Of a stretch of 59,300 bases of DNA, positions 12,155-21,805 are shown piece by piece. Within the stretch, counting starts at the first letter, position 1. Every line of letters begins with the position of its first letter. Source of the DNA: Chara braunii (Eukaryota; Streptophyta; Charophyceae; Charales; Characeae); contig BFEA01000264.1 of the NCBI GenBank assembly GCA_003427395.1, forward strand, positions 555,727-615,026, in the 5' to 3' direction. Under the pieces are notes generated by a model. That model did no database searches and was not told the DNA's origin. It saw only the letters and a program-made list of their open reading frames with translations. Made by a program: the position numbers and the translations under genes.

Positions 12155-13004
12155 GGTCTCCTTTCAGGCAGTTCAGCCACTTTAGGTTACTACACTTTCG
12201 GATTGTGTGTGGATCTATACATGGGGTTGTCTGAAACCGCCTTCAGGCAGTTCAGCCACTTCAGGTTGATCCATTGCAAATGGTGGGATAGGGGTACCTG
12301 AAACCCCTTTCAGAAGCTTCAGCCACTTCAACGGTTTCAGGTCCCCACCTGAAATTCCTGAAATGACCTGAAGTGGCTGAACCTTTTGAAAGGGGTTTCA
12401 GGTACCCCCATCCAACCATTTGGATGGGGGTACCTGAAACCCCTTTCAGAAGCTTCAGCCACTTCAGCGGTTTCAGGTCCCCACCTGAAATTCCTGAAAT
12501 GTTCTGAAGTGGCTAGCTTCAGCCACTTCAGCGGTTTCAGGTCCCCACCTGAAATTCCTGAAATGACCTGAAGTGGCTGAACCTTTTGAAAGGGGTTTCA
12601 GGTACCCCCATCCAACCATTTGGATGGGGACCTAAAACCCCTTTCAGAAGCTTCAGCCACTTCAGCGGTTTCAGGTCCCCACCTGAAATTCCTGAAATGT
12701 CCTGAAATGGTTTAAGTTTCTGAAAGGGGTTTCAGGTACCCCCATCCAACCATTTGGATGGGGACCTAAAACCCCATTCAGAAGCTTCAGCCACTTCAGC
12801 GGTTTCAGGTCCCCACCTGAAATTCCTTAAATGACCTGAAGTGGCTGAAAAAACAGGCAAAAAAAAAAAACAAAAAAAAAACCATAAAACTTATCCTGCA
12901 AACCACCCGAAACTTCTGAAATGACTTGAAGTGTCTTCAGGCCATTTCAGCGGTTTCAGACCACTTCAGTATATTTCATTCTGAAATTTCAGGTGGTCGT
13001 TAAC
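12132..13004. mobile_element. Fold-back insertion inside the long frame, with probable target duplication
   Basis: The insert consists of repeated units in which ttcagccacttcag and ctgaagtggctgaa face each other, so most of it can fold into hairpins. The core gttaac lies at 12132-12137 and again at 12999-13004, in the contexts tggttaacgg and tcgttaaccg (8 of 10 bases identical). Dropping one copy joins the frame on the left, which reads W-L-T, directly to L-T on the right in the same phase. The spacing of 867 bp is a multiple of three. I see no transposase. The family is unknown. Confidence 0.75.
12388..12447. repeat. Perfect 28-bp inverted repeat with 4-base loop
   Basis: The arms at 12388-12415 and 12420-12447 are exact reverse complements around ccat. 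Diverged versions of the same hairpin follow near 12590 and 12725. Confidence 0.95.
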
Positions 13005-15834
13005 CGCAAGTGCTGACGGGCATTACGTCTGCGTTCGAGACCCTCCGCAAAACGCGTGAAAGGTGTTCGGAGACTTGACTGCAAGAGAGAAGGAAATGGT
13101 GTTAGAAATGATATTGGACCGCCAGGTGGTTGTCACGACGGGGCGGACGTTCAACAAAAACTTGTTGAACATGGACGATATTCAGGTTGAGGTTCGGCGT
13201 GAGAGATACATGATACGCCTTTTCAACTATGTGGTTTTCAAAACGGAAGGTCGCAAAGAGGATGAGTGGAACGATGAGTTTTTCATTGGCTACTCGCGTA
13301 TAATGGACAGATTTGCCCCGACGGGACTCACCAAGGAGCAATGGGAGGAAAACAAGACGAAGGTGCCAGCTCACAAGGCGAAAGATGTGCCAAAACATCT
13401 GGGCGACATTGACGAACCAAAGGTGGGCAAGGTGGGAGGGTTCAAGTTGACGCGGACACTATATGCGAAGTGTCCGTATTATCTAAAAGTGTTCATGCAT
13501 GAAATCATCGGGGCTATCGACCAGCTGCGGGACGAGTTGCGGCGCATAAGTGCAAATGCGAGGTACTTGATGTGGGATGCAAACAACGATCACACTACGT
13601 TTCTTCCGATATGCTCGGCACCGTACGAGGCGCTTCAACCATCGGAGGAGATCACACGAGCTGTTAAGAAGCTCAATTGCCATCTCGCAGTCCTGGACCT
13701 TTGCCCGCGCAAGTCGACAGCCCCTCACGAGTGGTCAGATGAGAGATTCGCAGTGCTGCCGGAGATGATGAACACCTTCTGTGGCACGGATTGAGTCATC
13801 GTCATATTCTCGATGTTAAGAGTCGAGCAAACTGTGTTGAAGAACGTGCTTCGTTGGGATCACGTCAAAGTGATTCCAGGTCGGTGGGAGAGATATTTAG
13901 GGAAGGACCAATATGTTGTTCCCGCTGGAAATCTTCCAGTGCGACCTCGGGACTGCATGACCGTTGTCATGCATGCGTTGAACAACGACTACAAGAAGGT
14001 GACTGTGCAGCCACGAAACCATGTCACGTGGTTCGACGATAACGTGAAGGAGGACTTATTTGTGCAATGCACAAACGAGCATATTGGGATATCGGGCGAT
14101 ACAAAAGCCGTGTACGGGCATTGGGAGAGAGAGCCAAAAAAAGTGAAGGAATTGTGCAAATGGTTTGCAAAGGATGGCGAAGGTGTGCTGCTGCTCGGGA
14201 ATGTGCAGGCAGGGTCAGTCTGGGAAGTGCTGCGGCCAGGACACAATGTTGTTGCGTGTGACAGCAATTCAACAATGCTCGATTGGACGTCCACAGGCCA
14301 GAAAGTCGTTGCCATTTCGAACGACCCAAAACTCCTTGGCGTCTTGAGAGAGACATGTACCTCAAGCTTGGTAAGAAGAGGGACTCTCTACATCGGTTAT
14401 ATCCACCGTAAAGTGATTGTCATCCAACATCTCCAAGGGTACCACGGTGCGATTGAGATATTCATGGCGCGGTGTGAGTGTTTGTGGTTCAACAAACAAG
14501 AAGAAAGACTACGTGCGAAGACATACGCCGATGAGTTAGATGCGGGTGAGCACTTCGATGTGCGCGACAGCGAGGAGGAGACATCGGACGAAGATATAAA
14601 TCTGTCTGTACCGGGTGCTCAACAGGATGTTCGACAGGCGTTGGACAGCGGCAAGGGTCATCAGGCAATGGAAAGGATAGAAACGGGTGTTGTGGCGAGC
14701 CGGGAGAGCGTTCGTGGTGGGGAGCAGAGGTCGTGTGAACAAGGAATGCAAGAGAATGCGGGGAATGAGATCCGGGGGCCAGTTGGTGCAACCAATGCAA
14801 GCAAGAATAGCAACAATGAAGGGTTGCATGCACGAGCGGCCTCATTAAGTGAAAAAGAGCCTCGTCTCCAATCCAAATGCAAGGAAAGCAGTGTCAGATA
14901 CCCTGGGATATTGACTCAGCTGGACAACGTGTATGTAAGCATGGGGCTGTCGAAGATCCCAAGAGAGAAGCAATATAACGTCCCCCAGGTGGAAAATGCA
15001 CAGGTTAGCGAAATGGGCGTCGACGCCATCAAATTCGCGCTCCCGCCCAACGAGGACGACAAACTGATGCCCGGAGACACAATTCAAGAGGACATGAAGG
15101 AGTTCATCGGAGGTCGGCACTTCATACAGCACATTGGGACGGTGGTTGAGACAGAAGACCACCAATGGGGGCATCATATATTGTGGCACCCGAAGGTCTT
15201 CGAGCCCTGCGTATGGAACGGGAAATGGCACATGGCTGTGTGCATCGATGGCCAGTGGCAATTGCAAAAGCGGGTATTGAAGAGCAAGTTCTTCGAAATC
15301 GCAAAGGAACAGGTTCATATCAAAGTGCGGCAGGCGAACGGTGGATCAGACAGCCTTGCAGAAGGAGCATATGCCGACGCACTTTATGACAAGTTGCGAG
15401 ATCAGAACATGTTGGAGTACAACGCAAACTTTTATGACATTGAATCCAATGTGTCGCACGGTCGGATCCCTTGGAAATTGCCAAGTCGAGAAGTGGTGCA
15501 AGAGTTTGAAGGTGAAATATGTCTTGGTAACAGTCAGCAATTGGGACATGACGATGGCCACGCTTCGGCGAGTGCAGCGGGACGTCCATTCACGAGCTTC
15601 GTTCATAGTGACAAGCAAGTTCATGAGAGGAACGATATAGACAAATCTGTGGGCGACAGCGACGAGTCACGAAGTGACAGAATGCAGACCGAACAACAAT
15701 TGTCCCATCCCCCGTCGCAACGGGAGGGAGGACAAAGACTAGGTGGATCGCTTTGCAACAATGGAATCTCCCAAGGTTTGCACGGGGTCGGAACCGCAAA
15801 TGGTCACGGACCCAATGGCCATGCAAGGAACTGA
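13005..15834 (+). pseudogene. Decayed ParB/methyltransferase-like frame, 3' part
   Basis: This continues the frame of 9652-12154 in the same phase. TGA stops lie at 13057 and 13792. Near 13684-13713 it reads HLAVLDLCPRK, at the place and in the style of motif IV (D/N-P-P-Y/W) of DNA amino-methyltransferases. Near 14182-14232 it reads VLLLGNVQAGSVWEVL, then NVVACDSN, like motif I (FxGxG) and the acidic loop after it. The order IV before I is that of beta-class or permuted enzymes. Neither motif has its catalytic residues, so the fold may remain without activity. A low-complexity linker follows (14520-14900), then a Trp-rich domain near 15050-15540 that I do not recognise. I inferred the methyltransferase link from motif order and spacing, without a search. 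Confidence 0.55.
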
Positions 15835-16294
15835 GCTGACGAGGGAAGAGTCAGTGCCACAAATGAAGGGGATAGAAAGTTTGTTAGAGAACACACCTGA
15901 TTTGATGCTTCGACTCAATTTCGAAGGCGGCGTACTCGAGGGACGGCCAGGTGGTGTGCAGATGGAAGAGAACGTTGAGGCCTCAATGGGAAAAGACGAT
16001 GACGAACTCCAACGAGCCACGACGATTGGCGACAAGCATCAACAGCCCAAGCGCAAGAGGAAGGATGACGACATTGTCATTGACATCGTCACACAGTCAG
16101 GTGAGCAATCAGGGTGTGTTGAGGACGGGGAAGTGGGACAGAATGAGAAAGAACAAGAGGAACACCAGCATGTCACATTGCAAAAGGAGGATGTAATCTG
16201 CAATGAGAAGCCAAGGAAAGGGAACATAAATGACAATATTGTGCTCCGACGTTCGGCGAGACCTGCGGCAAAAAAGACAAGGCATGGCGACTAG
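15743..16294 (+). pseudogene. C-terminal tail of the long frame, in another phase
   Basis: The segment is in frame 2 and overlaps the end of the preceding frame-1 segment, which stops at TGA 15832. A frameshift between 15743 and 15834 would join them. It is acidic and polar, with basic clusters KRKRKDD near 16050 and AAKKTRHGD at the very end that could be nuclear localisation signals. The stop is TAG at 16292. It could also be a separate small protein. Confidence 0.45.
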
Positions 16295-16349
16295 TTGTGT
16301 GCATAGAAGTGATTTGTCCATGTGCGAGAAGATACGTTTGTGTGTAATG

Positions 16350-16350
<1 letters not shown>

Positions 16351-16424
<74 letters not shown>
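16351..16424. repeat. (TG)n microsatellite
   Basis: An uninterrupted TG run lies just downstream of the long decayed frame. Confidence 0.95.
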
Positions 16425-16427
<3 letters not shown>

Positions 16428-16521
16428 TTTTATGCACGGGGGCGCGTTTGTAGGTTAATGTTCAGGTTCCGGAGCGGTTGTGTTGTCGTGTCATTTTTTT
16501 TTTTCGCGCACTGTGAGGGCT

Positions 16522-16719
16522 CTAATTTAGTAATTGACAAAATGTATAGAATTCAGACACATAGAATTGTCTGTCATAGGTCATAATGATGGGACATTGG
16601 TAGTAGGAGCGCATTATTATCTAATTTTGTAATTGACAGAATATATAGAATTCAGACACATAGAATTGTCTGCCATAGGTCATAATGGCGGGACATTGGT
16701 AGTAGGAGCGCATTATTAT

Positions 16720-16722
<3 letters not shown>
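16522..16722. repeat. 99-bp tandem duplication
   Basis: Units starting at 16522 and 16621 share gaattcagacacatagaatt and ggtagtaggagcgcattatt, with a few substitutions between them. Confidence 0.9.
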
Positions 16723-16723
<1 letters not shown>

Positions 16724-16805
<82 letters not shown>

Positions 16806-17272
16806 NNNNNNNNNNNNNNNNNNNNNNNNNNNNNNNNNNNNNNNNNNNNNNNNNNNNNNNNNNNNNNNNNNNNNNNNNNNNNNNNNNNNNNNNNNNNNNN
16901 NNNNNNNNNNNNNNNNNNNNNNNNNNNNNNNNNNNNNNNNNNNNNNNNNNNNNNNNNNNNNNNNNNNNNNNNNNNNNNNNNNNNNNNNNNNNNNNNNNNN
17001 NNNNNNNNNNNNNNNNNNNNNNNNNNNNNNNNNNNNNNNNNNNNNNNNNNNNNNNNNNNNNNNNNNNNNNNNNNNNNNNNNNNNNNNNNNNNNNNNNNNN
17101 NNNNNNNNNNNNNNNNNNNNNNNNNNNNNNNNNNNNNNNNNNNNNNNNNNNNNNNNNNNNNNNNNNNNNNNNNNNNNNNNNNNNNNNNNNNNNNNNNNNN
17201 NNNNNNNNNNNNNNNNNNNNNNNNNNNNNNNNNNNNNNNNNNNNNNNNNNNNNNNNNNNNNNNNNNNNNNNN

Positions 17273-17309
<37 letters not shown>
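16724..17309. repeat. (CT)n microsatellite containing an assembly gap
   Basis: CT repeats fill 16724-16805 and 17273-17309. Bases 16806-17272 are N (467 positions). The real length of the repeat is unknown. Confidence 0.95.
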
Positions 17310-17312
<3 letters not shown>

Positions 17313-17352
17313 CAGATCATCGAGTGTCGCCATGACACCCGATGATCTGATC
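17310..17352. repeat. 19-bp-arm inverted repeat, copy 1
   Basis: Left arm 17310-17328 and right arm 17334-17352 match at 18 of 19 bases around gccat. The arm contains atcgagtgtc, close to the palindromic core of the satellite field at 4880-9650. Confidence 0.9.
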
Positions 17353-17487
17353 ATCCGACGTCATGGGGCAAAAAAAACACTGCAAAATGTGGGGTTTTTT
17401 TTTACGTTCAATGTCGCGAATTTATGAAAAATCTGTCAGTTTTAACGAAATATCTCTCTCTCTCTCTCTCTCTCTCACTGACTGATT

Positions 17488-17526
17488 GGATCATCGAGTG
17501 TCTCCATGACACCCGATGATCTGATC
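17488..17526. repeat. Inverted repeat, copy 2, in a tandem unit of about 175 bp
   Basis: The unit (CT run, inverted repeat, gtcatggggcaaaaa, tcagttttaacgaaat) is repeated from 17310 to about 17640. The tail phrase tcagttttaacgaaatgtc returns alone near 19625. Confidence 0.85.
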
Positions 17527-17740
17527 ATCCTACATCATGGGGCAAAAAATCACTGCAAAATGTAGTTTTTTCGTATGTTCAATTTCGCGATTTTCAGAAA
17601 AAATCTGTCAGTTTTAACGAAATGTCTGCTCTTCTCTCTCTCTCTCTTACCGTAATCATCGCATGCGTCATGAACACTTCTGATTTCATGAGATCACATG
17701 TTAATAACAAGCAATTCCATTGTCATGTGCAGTGGAATAG

Positions 17741-18570
17741 AGATCACATCTCAAAGGCGTTCGCTGCAGTATACACGGATGGACTATTCAATTAGCGACG
17801 CATACTCTGTCCGAGGTCGAAGAAGATGCCTTGCGCCACTTGAGAACAAAGTTCAACAATTACCAAATATTGTCAAGCACGAAGAATCCAGGAACGCAAG
17901 AGGAGTTAAGATTCACGTTCCAGGACTTCAGTGTGCTAATGAATGACACACGATGGTTAACAGATGATATTATAAATTTCTACATGAACATGATAACGGT
18001 AGATAATATATGTAGAACTACACATCATGAGTGCGATACGCCATCAAACACGTCCGCTGCAGACACCTGAGGATTGATTCCAAAAACATCAATATGCAAC
18101 TTTTTTTTTCTGGTTAAGCTCATGGATGACAAGTTTGGATATCACTATGCTAGAGTAGGCAAGTGGTTCAAGGAAGTAGTGATCGTGAAGAAAGACTTGA
18201 TCTTAGTCCTGTATCACAACATTCATAAGAGGCATTGGACACTTGTTGTGATAGATCTCAGACGAAGAGTGATCCAGTATTACGACTCAATGGACACAGA
18301 CATAGACGTTGCCAAAAAGGTGGTCGCCAACGTGGCACGGTATGTGAGGGACAGGTCATTAGAACAGGGAAAGGAAGTGGACACCAATCGCTTCAAAAAG
18401 AAATTGCGGGTCAGCGGCATTCCAAAATAGAAAGACATAAATCAATGCGGGGTGTTTATGTTTGCGTATGCGTCTCTTTTGGCGAAAGGTCACTTGCCAC
18501 TGTTCCAGTTCAGCATGGATGATATAAAGCGTATCAGACACCGAATTGCATTGGACTGTGTAGCATCAAG
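17741..18570 (+). pseudogene. Ulp1-family (C48) SUMO-protease-like domain with two in-frame stops
   Basis: Ulp1 proteases cut SUMO from its precursor or from conjugates. One frame, phase 2, opens after a TAG at 17738. It carries WLTDDIINFYMNM (about 17950), the usual entry motif of the domain, then the catalytic HW at 18233-18238, the Asp of VVID at 18254 and the catalytic Cys of NQCGVF at 18446-18448. All three triad residues are therefore present in order, with family-like spacing. TGA at 18068 and TAG at 18428 interrupt it. The TAG falls six codons before the Cys, where the family has its oxyanion-hole Gln. The exon ends at a strong donor-like site, AAG|GTAAGA, at 18570/18571. It may be a recent pseudogene or a protease carried by a transposon. 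Confidence 0.75.
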
Positions 18571-19079
18571 GTAAGAGAACTTTTCGTTTTTACAATTGTA
18601 TCTATGTAAATGTAGATCGAATCACGTGGTACAGGGTGTTACTTCAACAGAGCAATTTGGTTAGGAATCAGACTGACCATTTGAGACCGGTAGCGATAGT
18701 TTCTAGTTCTGGACTCGTTTTTCAATATGTCAAACTGTAGAACCATTGAATAGGAGGGTAGAGAGACTCAGACGCTACAGCCAACAACAGCAGAAAGTCT
18801 TGAGTCATTTTCCAATCAGGTACCTGATTATCAGCGATAATTCCGCCAATGCCATTCATCCATTCACATACGCTCGTGATAATTCCGCAGATGTCATTGA
18901 ACAAGGTCGAAATTCTGAATTTGCCAATTCATATATTTTCTCACTATTTGCTTGGCATCAAGAAAACCAGCAGTGCCATGAAGTGACAGTGCCATGAAGT
19001 GTGTCTTTCCCTTTTCTGGTTAAAGGCCAAATAAACAGAAAAAATATAAAATGAAACTTCATCATAGGACCACACCGTA
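18571..19079. other. No recognisable gene
   Basis: This would be intron or flanking sequence of the protease relic. I found no convincing acceptor or further protease exon. Confidence 0.5.
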
Positions 19080-19540
19080 TATCATGTAAGACATGTGAGC
19101 AATGAATCATGACATACGATATAGAATATTATATTATATGGTGCATTTATTTATGATCTATGACTTGCAACCCTTGCGGTCCATAATCTAACGTATGTGA
19201 TGAATGTCTAAATGACACATGATCATATGGTCTATGTTCCTATCATTTATGATATATAACCGTGGTCTAGATCTCTTTGACCCAGAAGTTATGATGTATG
19301 AAATATGATGTACATGTCAGATCTATGGTCTATGATGTATGATACATGGTCTATGATGTATGATGTATGAGCTATGGTCTATGTATGTGATGTATGATGT
19401 ATGGTCCATGATGTATGATGTGTGATCTATGATGTATGATGTATGATGTATGATGTATGATATATGATCTATGATGTGTGATGTATGGTTTATGATCAAT
19501 GATGTATGATATATGACCTATGATCTATATTGTATGTTCC
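19080..19540. repeat. TATGATG-type degenerate minisatellite
   Basis: Seven- to ten-base units such as atgatgtatg, atgatctatg and gtctatg repeat with many variants, most densely from 19310 to 19530. Confidence 0.9.
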
Positions 19541-20978
19541 ACAACCCATGCGACACCCGCTTTTCCACCATAAAACACAAGAAATTTAAAGGTGTCCAAT
19601 TTTGTGTTTTTAGAAAAAAATATCAGTTTTAACGAAATGTCAGTTTTGGCTGCCCGGCGTTCCGCCTGGTCCTCGATACCCTGTTGCTTTCGGATATATG
19701 AAACTTGTTCCCCGATCTCCTTCACGTCCTTATAGTCCAGGGACTCAAGTTGTTCCTTGGTGTTACGGATGTAACGTTCTCTCGCCTCAGGACCTGCTTC
19801 CGGTAAGATCTCCTTGGTGATATTACGAGGCACCAAAGGCAGACGCGGTCTACCTCTCCCCTGAACGGACCTATACGAGGCTAAGGAGTAATAGCTGGGG
19901 AGGCCATGTCTTCCTCGTCCGAAGATGCAACCGCATCGATGCGCATGCGTTTGGTCCCCATTTGAATACCTCCCTGATCTTCGTCAGAATCCGGATCACT
20001 CAGATGCAAGGGTCGAAATTTACGATGCAGAGTCATCTTCCTTCGGTTTCGTTCACGCTTCTTCTCCAAATCTTGTGTTTGTTGTCCCGGACCCCATCTC
20101 CTCGATAGCTGCATGTCAATGATTCTGGTCACTCTCATATCGTTTTGTTGCTTCTCCCGTTCCTTCTTTTCACGCTTTCGTTTCTCTTTTTCCTCTTTCT
20201 CCAGCGCTTCTCGACATTGTTTCTTCCGCTCCTCCTTCTCCTTATGTTTTTGTTCCTTGGCAGCCTCCTTCGCCAAAAGCATCGCCATCAATTTCCCCGC
20301 TGAATCCTTCTCCTTGGGGGGTTCATATCTCGCGATGTATCAGTCAGCCGATGGCGATCTGCGTGGCGGTTCGCAACCATTCCACCGAGGAGAAGTAAAC
20401 CGCGTTCGAGATGCTTCATGTCTTGTAGTTTCGACAGGTCTCCCTTCCACTTCTTGGTCTTGACGACGGTTGGCTTTCTCCTTTTCCTCCTTCCAGAACA
20501 ATCCACAATCACGTGTGTAATGTCCATAGTATTTACAAGAGTAGCACTGTGGGGCATTACGACGTCCGCCTCGCGTTCCTTCACTGCCCTCTTCGCTCGG
20601 AGGTTGCTGGCTTGATGACGCTATGATGGAAGGCTCTCCAATCGCAGCGGAGATTAAGGTGCGAGAATCAAACTTCCTCGGATATCAGACTTCCTCGAAC
20701 ATTTGAGGTCTTGACCACCAAAACGGAGCAGCAACCCTCCGGCGGTTATCAAGTGCTTGCGCAAGGGCAAAAGGGTGCTCAGCACACAAAGCATGATGAG
20801 CACAGTCTCTCAAAGTAGCAACAGTAGAAACCCGCAGTACGGGATGTGAGATAGAAAATATCCCCATCACGTCCGTCGCATCCCACCACCCCACCTTCTG
20901 ACCGTCAACCCCAAGAACCACCGTTCTCACCGAAAAAAACTTGGCGGCGGTCATCCTCAGACACGACCCTCGCATCAT
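19525..20978 (-). pseudogene. Retroelement gag-like CCHC zinc-knuckle protein relic
   Basis: Read on the minus strand, one frame runs from about 20978 to 19881. It is broken only by TGA codons at 20687-20685 and 20342-20340. Between them, at 20546-20505, lies CYSCKYYGHYTRDC, a perfect CX2CX4HX4C zinc knuckle of the kind used by gag proteins to bind RNA. Past the second stop comes a long Lys/Glu coiled-coil-like segment (about 20290-20130) and a basic/acidic tail. A frame change near 19870 leads to a further Arg/Lys/Glu-rich segment that ends by 19525. No protease, reverse transcriptase, integrase or LTR is visible nearby. The family is not known. Confidence 0.65.
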
Positions 20979-20979
20979 A

Positions 20980-21460
20980 AGAAACTCACAAAAAACAATT
21001 CAAAAAAAAAAACATCCTTCTAGGCCCCAAAATAATTTTTGGCAGGCGCCAAACGCCCTGTTCTGACCCCGATAAGGATCTTGAATGCTCGTACATACGA
21101 AGGTCGTCCCGGGTACCTCCGTACGTACAGGTTGGTGACCCTATATATATATATAGATGTATATATATATATATATATATGAGTCGGTGAAACTCCGACG
21201 AAACAGTTTGTCACAGCCCCTCATTTGTTGTCCTCTTCTCTCTCTCTGCCTACGGTTTACCGGGCAGTTCTGTTTGTGACGATATATATATATATCCTAA
21301 TCGTAAAAGTGTGCTACTATACAAAATTCATTTTTATTTCAACAGAAAAAAATCATAGAATTAAATAACCATTTCATAATAAGTATACATGCTATAATTA
21401 AAATTTTCATTATATTTTAACAAATATCATTCCTTTTTTAAAATTTTACCTACGTAGCAC
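20980..21460. repeat. AT-dinucleotide tracts
   Basis: TATATA runs at about 21143-21180 and 21282-21295 are separated by ordinary sequence. I see no gene. Confidence 0.8.
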
Positions 21461-21805
21461 CGTATTCGCGTTCTGAGGCGAACGCGAACATGTTCGCCCG
21501 AACGCGAATAAGCGCTCAAAACGCCCCGAACGCGAACATAAAAAAAATAAAATAAAAAAATAAAAAAATCCTAGAAAGATCGAAAAAAAATATATGTTAT
21601 ATGAAACAACAATACAAGCAACTTTTAACTTGGAGTCATGTTCAAATTCGTAGCCAGTCATGAGTTAAAAATCAAACACCGAAAAAAAAAAATGTTTTTT
21701 TTTTTTTACAAAAAAAAAAATGTTCGCCCGAATTTGTTCACGTGAACGAGCGAACACGTTCGCGCGAACGTGAAGGGGCGCGAACACGTTCACCGTGCTA
21801 TGCAG
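21460..21805. repeat. Cluster of short self-complementary gttcgc/gcgaac motifs
   Basis: Phrases such as tgttcgcccgaacgcgaa and acgttcgcgcgaacg occur in two groups, near 21465-21540 and 21720-21800. They stand out in otherwise AT-rich DNA. Each can fold on itself. Confidence 0.7.

Noticed and set aside
17741-18570. Reassigned stop codons (UAG or UGA read as an amino acid) to explain the broken frames
   Set aside because: HSP90 uses ordinary codons with CAG and CAA for Gln, and the Penelope copies show the stops arising by point change, so decay is simpler.
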